A stretch of 64,000 nt of DNA, from the NCBI GenBank assembly GCA_037178975.1, contig JASJZH010000002.1, forward strand, positions 5,507,501 through 5,571,500. Direction: 5' to 3'. Of the stretch, positions 12,782 through 22,730 are shown one piece after another. This stretch comes from Oscheius tipulae (Eukaryota > Nematoda > Chromadorea > Rhabditida > Rhabditidae). The notes beneath the pieces are model-generated. The model worked only from the letters and a program-made list of their open reading frames with translations. It was not told where the DNA came from and did no database searches. Both the position numbers and the translations under genes were made by a program. How positions within the stretch are numbered: the first letter of the stretch is position 1; each line of letters opens with the position of its first letter.

Positions 12782-13327
12782 ATGACGTGCTCCAGCTACT
12801 CCGAAATAGAAGTAGGCTTTCCCCTAACCTTATCTATACTCATTCAGCCGAGTCAGCTGAACTTCAACGAGCCATTCTGCTTTACAGCCGATCACTAGCG
12901 ATGAAGAAACCGCTATCAAACTCGAAGAAGGGATTGAAGATCTCCTCCAGAAGCACTATCTCGGCTGTCTGGACTCGATATCAGCTGAGAAGAGTATCAA
13001 GGAGATCAGTAGTCTTGCTCTCTACCATCGTTAAGAGAGCTCTTTCCCGATCCAGTTCCGTCTCAATCTGAGCATTGTCCTCATCTACAAGACAGCTAGG
13101 GGAAGATGCAAGCATTTCGCTGTTGAGAATGTGCACATGCGTGACAGGATCTTCAACCGAGTCCAGGGCGAACCTCACATTTATCACTTCAACTCTATCG
13201 GTCATCTCGTCCGCTTCTACACGGCTACTACCTCTGTAGTGAGGACAAGATAGACACTTTGCCTGTAATCGAGTACATTTCCCTGAAAACTACACTAAAC
13301 TCGAGTCGATTCTCTGTCTTTGAATAG
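12782..13327 (+). pseudogene. SH2-domain gene remnant with in-frame stop
   Basis: A first exon from the ATG at 12782 (MTCSSYSEIE) splices across a GTAGGC...TTTACAG intron to PITSDEETAIKLEEG, then HYLGCLDSISAEKSIKEI. The frame then meets TAA at 13032-13034 and continues in the same frame as NLSIVLIYKTARGRCKHFAV, ending IYHFNSIGHLVRFYT. The order fits an SH2 domain: Y-x-G near the start, an LSI/V strand, KHFAV, then F-N-S-I-x-x-L-V-x-F-Y. The expected GDFLVR-like strand carrying the phosphotyrosine Arg is poorly recognisable (LALYHR then stop). Near 13215-13240 a second frame (YYLCSEDKIDTLPVIEYIS) takes over, which suggests a frameshift. I infer a decayed gene. The alternative is a live gene with stop readthrough or an intron I have not recognised. 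Confidence 0.5.
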
Positions 13328-13508
13328 TTCCCCAGTATGTTAGCGCCAGTTCCCGCTCTGACCCACGAGCCGGACGGATCTCGTCTTCCAGTTCTCTCCC
13401 AGCTACTCGGTCGAAACCGATACCGTCTCCGTGTTCGGTCTCTCCCAAAGAAGCCTTGTCTCTCGACTGCACTTTCGCCTTATCCCGTTCCCCGTCCGCC
13501 CAGCTGGC

Positions 13509-13520
13509 TCGGCTACAAAA
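13509..13520 (+). promoter_or_regulatory. TATA-like box before the collagen gene
   Basis: CTACAAAAGG lies about 55-60 bases before the collagen ATG. This is a plausible core promoter position for a strongly transcribed cuticle gene with a short leader. Confidence 0.35.
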
Positions 13521-13572
13521 GGCGCATCCGAGGTGGGCGGGGCCAGTGTTCCTTCACTCCTCTCCGCGAATC

Positions 13573-14907
13573 ATGGAACCCTCTTGCAAGGATTCCGATG
13601 AGGCGACACGGTCCATGCGCAAGATTGCCTTCATCGCTGTCGTCTGCTCGACCGCCGCCATCATTACCAGTGTGGTCACTCTGCCCATGCTCTACAACTA
13701 TGTCCAGTCCTTCCAGTCCCATCTCATGGTCGAGACCGATTACTGCAAGGTAGGCTTTCATACCAGATTGCTATTTAGCGTCATATTTGGTCTCCAACCT
13801 GTAGTCTGATCGTTTTTGCATTGAAACTCTTTGCTTGTACCATCAGTTTACCAGTTTATGGCCTAGTTAGCGGCCAAAATAGAATTCAGCCACTTCTTGA
13901 GGAAATCTGTGTGACGAGACTTTCGAACAAGAGAAAAGCGTCTAATGTCCCTGTCCCGATCTTACAGTATTCAACAAATCTCATACTTGCTTTTCAGTCC
14001 CGTTCCCGCGACATGTGGCTCGAGATGACTGCCCTCCAGGCCGGCAAAGGAATGGCCCATCGTCAGAAGAGAGCCTGGCTCTTCGGCCAATGGATCCCGG
14101 ATTCTGGAACCGGAGGAGGAGCTGGGGCCGGATCTTACGGTCAGGGAGCCAGCGGCAACAACGACCGCGGCAGCAGCAATCCCAACTCTGGCTGGGGCGG
14201 ATACGGAGCCGCTGTCAATGCTGAGCCCGCCCAGGTCTGTTGTACCTGCAACCAGGGAGCTGCCGGTCCTCCCGGACCCGAAGGACCTCCCGGAAACAAC
14301 GGAAAAGACGGAAAGAATGGTGGAGATGGAAAGAACGGTCGTGATGCTGAACTTCTGCCTGCTCCTCCCGGAGACCCGTGTGTCATTTGCCCACCTGGAC
14401 CTCCTGGTCCCATGGGAGCTATGGGCCCGAAGGGTCCTCCCGGCCCCAAGGGAACTCCCGGTGAGCCACCGAAGGACGGATCGAATGGCGAAGACGGCAT
14501 GGCTGGACAGCCCGGACCCATCGGTCGTCCCGGTCGCGACGGAATGAAGGGAGCTCCCGGAGCTCCTGGACGTCTCATCCCCGTTCCCGGACCCCAGGGT
14601 CCTCCTGGAAAGCCCGGACCGGCTGGTCCCCCTGGACCCAAAGGAAACCCCGGTCCCGACGGACAGTCCTACCAGGTATTTGGAAAGGAATTAGCTCGAA
14701 AATGACTCTACTTTTAGGGACCTCCCGGCCCACCTGGAGAGCCCGGAAACCCCGGAAAGGAAGGCCGTCCCGGTCCCAACGGACCCCCTGGTCCTGCTGG
14801 AACAGACGGAGACAAAGGAGACTGCACACACTGCCCTCGTAAGTCTCGAAAGATTGACCCAAAGTAATCATGTTTTTTCAGCTCCTCGCACGCCTCCCGG
14901 CTACTAG
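13573..14907 (+). CDS. Nematode cuticle collagen
   Basis: This is a secreted structural protein of the cuticle. The N-terminal exon encodes a cytoplasmic start ([20 protein letters not shown]) and a signal-anchor membrane segment ([20 protein letters not shown]), the Col_cuticle_N pattern. The second exon includes WLEMTALQ and HRQKR, a furin/BLI-4-type RxxR cleavage site, followed by a Gly-rich segment. A paired-cysteine block (VCCTCNQ) precedes the Gly-X-Y repeats, which are interrupted by another block (CVIC). The repeats resume through 14838. The protein ends CTHCPPPRTPPGY, a typical C-terminal cysteine block and tail. Introns lie near 13750-13997, 14675-14717 and 14839-14881. Strong codon preference (GGA, CCC, CCT) fits high expression. 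The gene converges with the kinesin gene. Confidence 0.96.
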
Positions 14908-14959
14908 AGACTGCAATTCTGGGACTGTCTGCTCCAACAGTCCAAGCCGTACTTGCAAT

Positions 14960-14965
14960 AATAAA
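14960..14965 (+). terminator. Polyadenylation signal of the collagen gene
   Basis: AATAAA lies 53 bases after the collagen stop codon. Confidence 0.6.
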
Positions 14966-15251
14966 ACTATATTTCCCCCTTTCTTTTGTTCGTACTGGAT
15001 ATAGATCGACATTCCTCGTCCGAGAAAAACTGGAAGTCCTGCCGAGAAAACTGAAACGCGCCCCAATTGTTAACGCCCGAAGGAAAGGAAGAAAAACTGA
15101 ACTCTATTGGAAGCCGGTTTATCGTTGTTTAAAATTCACAAAGAAAAGCATAGAAAATCCGTATGAAAGCTCAATTCAATTCACAATCAATAGGTTAAAA
15201 ACTGAAGTAAGGTACCCGCAATGATATAGCTTAGTTGGCGAGGAGTAGAGT

Positions 15252-18130
15252 CTATTTCTTCCGGTTACCCGTCTGATTCTTGGCTTGTTCGGCTTCCTTC
15301 TGGAGAAGAGACAGCCATTCTTCCGTATCACCTAGAAAAGTTTCCTTTGAAAACTGACTACCAAACTGACCTTTAAAATGTTCCAGAGTGTTGAGAGTCT
15401 TCGTAATGCAGCTGATGAGATCCTTGGCGTACTTCTTCTGATCCAAATCCGGGTCGGAGACCTTGGCGACCGATTTCTTGAAGTATTCGGCTGCATGATT
15501 CAGCACCGCGGGAATCTCGAGCTGCTTGGCGAGAACCTGGTCTTCGGCGGCACTGACACGACTGGCAGCCTTCATGTTCTCGAACTCCTTCAGATTGGTG
15601 TTGTTGGCCGAACAGATGAGCGAGAGATCCTCCTCCTCTTCGTCCTCTTCCTCGTCGTCCGAGTTGATCTTCGGCTTCATGAACTCGTTGTCGTTCATCA
15701 CAGCTGCACTCCCTCCTTCATCTGCTCCGAGTTCTTTCACCCTGCATTTCTTTAGTTTAGATAAAAGGAAGGAAAGGTACCTGTCTGCATATCGAAGTGT
15801 GTTCAGCGTGTGCTCACAGCTCGACATTCCCGGACTGATCATGGCGATCATGCACGTTCGTGCATTTTCGCCGATGAACGAGTCGCGTAGCACAAGAGTC
15901 AACTTCGAAGTTCGGAACGGGATGTGGTTGCTGTTCCTGCCCATGGCACGGATAGATTCCTTGAGAGCCAGCAGAGATTTGTTGATCTCAGCTCCTTCCA
16001 TCCTCGTCTGCTGGTCGCTGTTTCCCGTGTCCTGTCCACGCTCGTTGCCGGCCAAGTCGATCAGGGAGAACTTGCCCCAGAGCTTGTCTTTCCTGAAATT
16101 TGAACGTAGTCGAATTCTTAAAAATAGGCCTACTTCTTGAGGACAATTTGGAAGATGGCATGGGAGCGACTGCTGTTGCTGTTTGCAGAGGTGGCTCCGG
16201 CAGTTCGCATCTCCGTTCCTTTGCGAATAAGATCGAGTACTTCTGTTTCTGACTCGACAAGGACTTCTTTGAGACCAACGACGTTGACCTCCTTCTTGCC
16301 ATCTTCCAGGACTCGAAGCAGCTGCTTCGAGTTGAGCAGATCGAAGACCTGGAGAGATATGATTGGGACAAAATACGACGAAAAGACGAACCTTGTTCCC
16401 GTAGAGTTCGAAGAAAGAGCAGTAGACGGAGAGGTTGTGTTTCTTGTAGTCCTTGTTCCGTAGCCGAAAGACGTCAGAGGCAGTCAGGGCGTAGATTCCT
16501 CCACCGACGTTCTGGTTCTTGCCGCTCGAGAAGTCACCTCCCATTGTGTGCGTCTTTCCGGAACCCGTCTGACCGTAGGCGAAGCAGGTGGCAAAACCCT
16601 GCTCGAAGACCGTCTTGACGAGAGGCTGGGCGGTGAACTTGTAGACCATTTCATTGGTGCTATTCTCGTCGAAGGTGAAGTCGAAGCGGAACTTCTGGTT
16701 GTCAAGGTACTTGGTGAGATCGACCTTGGTCTGTGGCTGATGGAGAATCAGATGGTCACGGTTTGGGATCGTGATGACCTCGATCTCCTTCTTTGCGATC
16801 TCCTTCTTGTTCAGCGGACGCTTCCTCACGCAGACGGAAATTCGGTTGTCTGCGACCAGATCCGACATCTTCAGAGGACGATAATCAATCTACAAGCTCA
16901 GAGTAGAGATCTAGGAAAGAGAAACTCACGTTCGACTGATAGTCCCGAATCATCAAGAGGAACTGGTAGGCCGGGTTCCCGGGATCGATAGCCTTTTCCA
17001 TTTCGCGAGCCTTCTTGATAAGTTCCTGCTGGGCCCGACGCTCTTCACGATCTTTCTGCAGCTTCTCCACATTCTGCAACGTCACATCCTTCGTCTCGTT
17101 GAGATCTAAAGCCAAGTTACTTCAGGATTGAGAGAAAAACAAACCGATTTTGTCGGCACTCTTGGTCATCACATTGACGGGAGCTGTGACCGGAGTAGCT
17201 GCAGCACTCTGACTCGTCTTCGTAGGAGCTGAACAAGGTATTGACCAGAGAAAAAACCTTGAACGAACGAGGCATCATCGACTTTCCCGGCGGCAGTATG
17301 GATCTCCGGGGAGCAGGAGCTGCCGGAGCGACTATCTTTGCCGGGACCGTGGGTTGAGTAGGCTGAGGAGCGGGAGCTCGAGCCGTGGGAGCTGGTGGTG
17401 TACTGAACAGCATGGTCTTCCTAAACAGTCAGTTTTCAGAGGGCAGAAGAGATCTCTTACCGATTCTTGGTCTCGTCGGCACGGATCTTCGGTCGAATGG
17501 ACGGCGGTATTTGAATATCATCCAGCGTCTCCTCATTCTCATCGTTGTCGAGGAAGACAGAGTGGTCGAAGACAGGTGGCGGAGGACGACGTCGCAGGGT
17601 TGGATTGCACTCGAGTAGCTGGTCCAGATCGATCTCCTTGCCCTTTGTTTCGTTCTAAACAAGCACATAAACAAGGCAATGGAGGTGAAAACTATTTTAG
17701 AATAAAGAGAAACGAACCTTCTCGAACCACTCTACCATAACGACGTTGCGATCCCTCTTTGTCTCGGTGACGACCGCTGTATGGACGCGGCCGTCACTCC
17801 GTCGGATGTCGACGTGCATCCCCGTAGTGATGAGATCCATTGCTGAAACAGATTGTATAAAGATCTGATATCAGGAGGGTGAGAAAACATGGAAAGTTGC
17901 GAAAGAGCAGCCAGCAGCTGAATCTGCAAATTGAAACCCGGCCATAGGCGCCATAATATCGAGCCAGCCCGCTGTAGAGACGCCGGAGCGCCGAAACTGC
18001 CGCAGCCTTTAACATTCTTCAAAGCAATGCATGTGTTCGCCAGAGAAAAGGACAACTCACTAGGTGGCGGCTTCTGTTCTGCTGGAGGAGCAGTATTATT
18101 CGTCTTCTTCTTAAGACTCTTTGTAGCCAT
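15252..18130 (-). CDS. Kinesin-13 (MCAK/KIF2-type) microtubule depolymerase
   Basis: Kinesin-13 motors remove tubulin from microtubule ends in spindles and at kinetochores. The first exon starts [12 protein letters not shown] at 18130 and joins to [20 protein letters not shown], the conserved N-terminal basic domain. A Pro/Ala-rich linker (about 17290-17410) and the class-specific neck ([18 protein letters not shown]) precede an internal motor domain. The motor shows the kinesin-13 KVD finger ([10 protein letters not shown]), P-loop GQTGSGKT, switch I NSNSSRSH, switch [26 protein letters not shown] and [13 protein letters not shown]. The C-terminus is acidic ([11 protein letters not shown]), followed by a helical tail ending QNQTGNRKK. 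The internal motor and KVD loop separate it from transport kinesins. The second exon has its own ATG, so an alternative N-terminus is possible. Confidence 0.95.
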
Positions 18131-19074
18131 TATTGACCTGAACAGCATATATGAGAAAGATGTCTGGGAGAGGAGAAAGCTTTACAACACAAAAACGAAG
18201 AGACGTCCCCGAGCATAAAAAAAAAATGAACAAGTAGATGTGCTTATGCTCAATAATGCACGGAATTCTTAAGTGCGTTGAGGCGAAAAGCCGTTGCCTA
18301 TGTACACCTCGAGCGTAAGACGGTTGGAGGGCAGCTTAGAGACACGAAGCAAGCAAAATTGTGGTCTTTGGAGTGTTCATTTGTTTCGCGGCGAATTTAC
18401 TCGTTTATTGGTTTCGAAAACTGTTGAACAACAGTTAGGGAGCTTTTGGCTCATTTACAGAACGTGTTGGAAGCAAGGTTATTTTGAAACGAGATGAGAC
18501 TTCTCCGAGCGAGAAAACTTTTCCCGCCCAATTTGCTGTCTCAAAAAGTACGGTATCCAACTGCCGCGAAGGTATACGTTCAAGAGCCTAGACGCGCGGA
18601 ATTTCAAATCGAAGTAATATATGCTCTTTTTTGTTTGCTGTTTAACTGCTTGTTTTTTCCGTCCCTTTTGTATCTAAAACGGGGTTACTTGCAGCCTTTG
18701 CCGGAAACAAACAACAAACTCCGAAAAATAACGAAAACGAAAGCTGTACGTTGATAGAAAGGAATCTCTAAAATTACTAGATTTGAATTCCCGCGCGCTC
18801 AGGGATCCCGCCACGAACGTATTCCGGGACACTAATCATTTTTTTTTGAATAGACTATATGAACTCAGTTTATCGGTTTCCCATAGCGTCGACCTGATTT
18901 ATCCACTTGTTTACCTCGTCTTTGGCCATAAAAATTCACTGTTTTAATAGTCCACAGTAAACAGCACAGACAATATAGGCTTACAATCCATCCAATATCC
19001 TTTGCTTCGCTCCATATATATCGATTTCTTCGTCGGCATAAACTTTGTTTAAAACTTATTATTTCCAGGCCGGG
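18131..19074. other. Divergent region between kinesin-13 and ULP genes
   Basis: An 86-codon frame (18494-18754, plus) reads MRLLRARKLFPPN and has no recognisable domain. It might be leader sequence of the ULP gene but is not supported as an exon. An acceptor-like ATTTCCAG at 19062-19069 lies five bases before the ULP ATG. Confidence 0.4.
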
Positions 19075-22000
19075 ATGGTCTTTAAATCCGGCGCAGCTGC
19101 CAAAAATCGACTCGGAGAGAATAGGCAGAACAGCAAAGATCAATTTCAGGTCAGTTCAGGCAGTTTTCTTTAGTCAAAATTCAGTTTCAGCTGTGCCCGT
19201 CCCAATGCTTCCTGGGGCCGAAAGAATTTGAATTGAAAAAAACAGAATTCAGTCCGGTGACGTTAGGCTATGACCGGGAGATCGATGAGGATAAACAGGT
19301 ATGAAAAACTTTACGAATGCTTCAACTGATTTGTTTTCAGGTCTGGGGCGTAGTCCAATTCGAAACGGCAAATGCCGTCTACAGGACCATCATAGCCAAC
19401 ATTGAACGGGTCACGGTAAGCTCTTCTTTCTTTTTTTTAGATACACAACTTGGTATATAACGTTGAACCTTGTGACACACATTCATTCTAATGCTTCATG
19501 GACCTTGCTCATCCACAACTTTCAGATCGTCCCACCATCCGTGACGCAGACAAATTCGACGGCCATCGTCTTCTGGCTCAGCAAGGTGGCACGGATCCGA
19601 TTTCGTGAGTCGCTGGACATCTCGCGCGAAGCCGTGGAGAAGACCTTCCCCCTTAGCCACACGAATCACGCCGACGCCTTCCGCTACCTGATCTTCCTCG
19701 TCAAGCCCTGGAATCCCATCAATCCAGCTCATCTCATCAGATGCGGGTCCACCCGGTCTCGAAAACACACATTTCATGGATACGATGAGCTGAAGAATCG
19801 ACTTAGTAACTGGGTTTGTTTCCTTAACATTTTCTTGAATTGAAGTGGTTTTCAGTTTGTCAAAATTAGACGTGAAGATGTTGAAATTAAGAAGGTAGCT
19901 TCCACAACACCTACAAAAGAGCCGTTTATAAGTGAGTTAATTTGTTCGATACCGTAAAAAAGCTATTTTCAGAGGAGTTGTCAAGTAGTGAATGGCTCGA
20001 ATTCACAAAGCAGCTTAATCTGAAGATCTCCAACTGCTCCCGTGTCCCCGGCCTGACTGAGCTAAGATATTTTCGACCTGGACAGGTCGCTGCGCCGAGC
20101 ACCCAAGCACAAAAAACTGGTCCCGTCGAAGTCTATTCCATGCTTGTCAGGTATAAATCCTCTCAAGTACCGAATAAGAATTTTTCCAGTCAGGAGAAGC
20201 CGCCAGCAGGTCCCAGTCGTGAAGACGTTCTCGCTGAGAAGCAGCAGAATGGCGAGATCAAGAAGGCTGTCAAGAGGAGTTCCACGGATCCCCCAGGCAG
20301 GAGTCCGATGAAGAGGACAAAGAAGCCGGTCGTGACGCTCGATCTCTCGCTCGACGACGTATCCAAATTGACGATCGTCTCAAAGAAGCCGAAGCCTGGA
20401 ACCCCCGGCCAGAATCTGCTCACTTACGGCGAAGGGCATCACAAAATATCTCGTGAGTTTATCTGGTTTCTGAAATGATTGACAAGTTGTAGGGCTGAGT
20501 ATCAGACCAAGTAAAAGATCCGGTAATACTGTACCAGAAACTAGTTCAGTCTGTTGATTTGGTGCTGAGTAATTCTGCTGTTTGTATGTTTGAAATCCTT
20601 TAGCATACGGGTTTCGGAAACGGTTTATAGCTTCATTACTCCCAGGAATACCGTTTCCTGCGTTACTCTATTTATCAAAACAGCCGTCGACTGACATGAC
20701 TAGTGCTGAAAAGGTACTCCAAGTACGAGATATCCCGAAATCACAAAGTTCTGCCGGTTCTGTAAACCCCCTATTTTCCTTCAAAAATATCTCCTTTTTC
20801 AGTCTGCTTCTACGACGTCGAAAAGCTGGCCCCGGAGCAGCTCCTAAATGATAACATAATCGAGTTCTACCTACGATACCTACAGCTCGAGCATACCCTA
20901 CCTAACACGTATGCTTTTTACTTTTTCTACATAAAAAAGATTCAGAAAGAACGACACTTACATGTTCAGTACATTCCTCTTCTCGAGACTCGTCCAACAG
21001 CCTACGAAGGCCGTAGTCCAGCGAAACAAACGCGGGGCTGAGTACAGACGAAATTGGGTATGATTTTGTTTTAAAAATCGTCTAGTTTCTGATTTAGGTG
21101 AAGAAAAATTACGAGTTTGTGAAGAAATGGACGCGCAATGTAGACATTTTCTCGAAGAGGCTGCTCATCATCCCGGTAAATTACGAAGAACACTGGTATT
21201 TTCAATTTTTTTTGCTTGCAAATAAGAATTTTTAGGTATCTCATAATAGTGAGGAATCCAGGTAATTGTCTTCGACAGAAGGACGAGACGAAGAGCAGCC
21301 GGACACTCATATACGTATTCAATTCGCTGATCATGGAAAAATGCGCTGTCACGTATGTTGCTTAGCTCTATTTTGTATTAAAGAGTTCAGACGGATAGCA
21401 GCTGAAGTGATCAAAGACTACCTGATCCTGGAGTTCGGCGACAAGAAGAAAGAGAGCGGAGAGACCCTGTCCGAGAAGGACATCCAGACGGCGGAAATCA
21501 AAAATCTCACAGGGCAGATGAATCTCGTCGACTGTGGTCTCTTCGTGCTCGGCTACACCGAGATATTCCTTATGTGGACGCCCAAATCCGAGGTATCTTT
21601 TTGTGCCTTTCTACAATCTTGTTCTTTGAGTTTGGGTCGTGCTTTCCCTGACGAAGTTTCCATTTGGGTCAACTATTTTCTTAGGTAGTAGAAGATCTTG
21701 AAAATGAGGTCGTTTGGATACTGAACACAGTCATTTTGATCTGTTTCTATTTTTATTCTGGTATTTTGTTAGGCCTTGCCGGTTGTCTCAAATTGCTCGA
21801 TGTCATCATTGCAATTAGCAACAAACAAACAGTATACTGTTCTCGCTAAAAAAAAACTAGAAAGTTAATAATTGCATGCATACAGAAACGCAACTGCATC
21901 ACTAACAAACTTTTTGTCTGAAAAACCTTCAAACACCGTCTTGCTATCACATTCACGTAGACAGCATCTGTTAGGATTCAAATTCGGATGAGACTTTTTT

Positions 22001-22730
22001 ATTTTCAGTTTCTCTATGAAATTTTCCATTTTCAGACGAAGCAGCTCAATTTCAACACATGGTGGCCTCTTTTCCAGACGACCGTGATGGCGAGAATGCG
22101 GTACAAGATTCTTTCGGTCCTCAGGAATAAATCAGATAAAGAGGTATATAGTCTGTTCAAAAATAATAGAGCATTTTTCAAACAGCCGCACCGCAAAACG
22201 TGTCGTTTTGAGCGTTTTGAAACCTCTTAAATATCCCACTTTTGTTTTCTACATTTTTCGCTGCTTTTCCTGCCAGGTTCCGAAAATTTCTTGTACGCAA
22301 ACAATGCAGATTACACTGTTCTACAAATAGAACGTAAAACTGGCAAGAAAAAAGTCTAACTTCTGCGAAAATCGAAGAAAGAAATTTCTCGAAAATCTGG
22401 AAGTGTTCAAAACGCCGCGCGTTTTCAGCCATACTATCGGCACGTCTTATGGTTTATTTGCAGACATGGCAGAGCCTCAAGTTGTACGAAGAGCGGAAGC
22501 CGAAGGAGTTCAAATCGACGGAGGAACTGCTTGAGAACGAGCTGCAATCTCGAGGTACCTGTTCTTTTTTTCTTCCCCATAACAAAATAATTTCAGGTCT
22601 TCGTCGCTGGCAGAGCGAGACAGATATTCGACCAACAGCCTACCGTCGATTCCGGAAACGAGCCAGGTCCCTGGATCGGCAAATCCACGATGACCAATTC
22701 GACCGCAAGTTCGACAACTTCGACCAGTAA
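19075..22730 (+). CDS. ULP/SENP-family SUMO protease (C48), SENP6/7-like
   Basis: C48 enzymes process or remove SUMO. The ATG at 19075 follows a lone TTTCCAG acceptor. An N-terminal region of unknown fold (VWGVVQFETANAVYRTIIAN, then VKPWNPINPAHLIRCG) is followed by a Lys/Ser-rich linker with a likely nuclear signal (KRSSTDPPGRSPMKRTKK). The protease core starts LCFYDVEKLAPEQLLNDNII, matching the LNDNIIxFYL signature. The catalytic His is in EEHWYLIIV (codon 21191-21193). The conserved Gln and catalytic Cys are in GQMNLVDCGLFVLGY (Cys codon 21533-21535). The position that is normally Asp in a DSL motif reads Asn (VFNSL, codon 21321-21323). The split core with a long insert resembles the SENP6/7 (Ulp2) branch. 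Introns at about 21690-22036 and 22143-22464 are long. The C-terminus is basic (RRFRKRARSLDRQ). Several internal exon ends are estimates. Confidence 0.85.

Noticed and set aside
13016-13060. A 26-base intron to remove the SH2 stop codon
   Set aside because: GTTAAG...GATCCAG is too short and leaves the following exon out of frame.
14141-14641. 166-codon minus-strand frame rich in Gly and Pro
   Set aside because: It is the antisense shadow of the collagen Gly-X-Y repeats; the plus strand has the signal anchor, cysteine blocks and splice sites.
18494-18754. 86-codon frame as first exon of the ULP gene
   Set aside because: No convincing donor links it in phase, and a lone acceptor just before 19075 already explains the ULP start.
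21261-21278. Intron after RNP in the ULP gene
   Set aside because: It would be about 17 bases; reading straight through keeps the frame and gives GNCLRQKDETKS.
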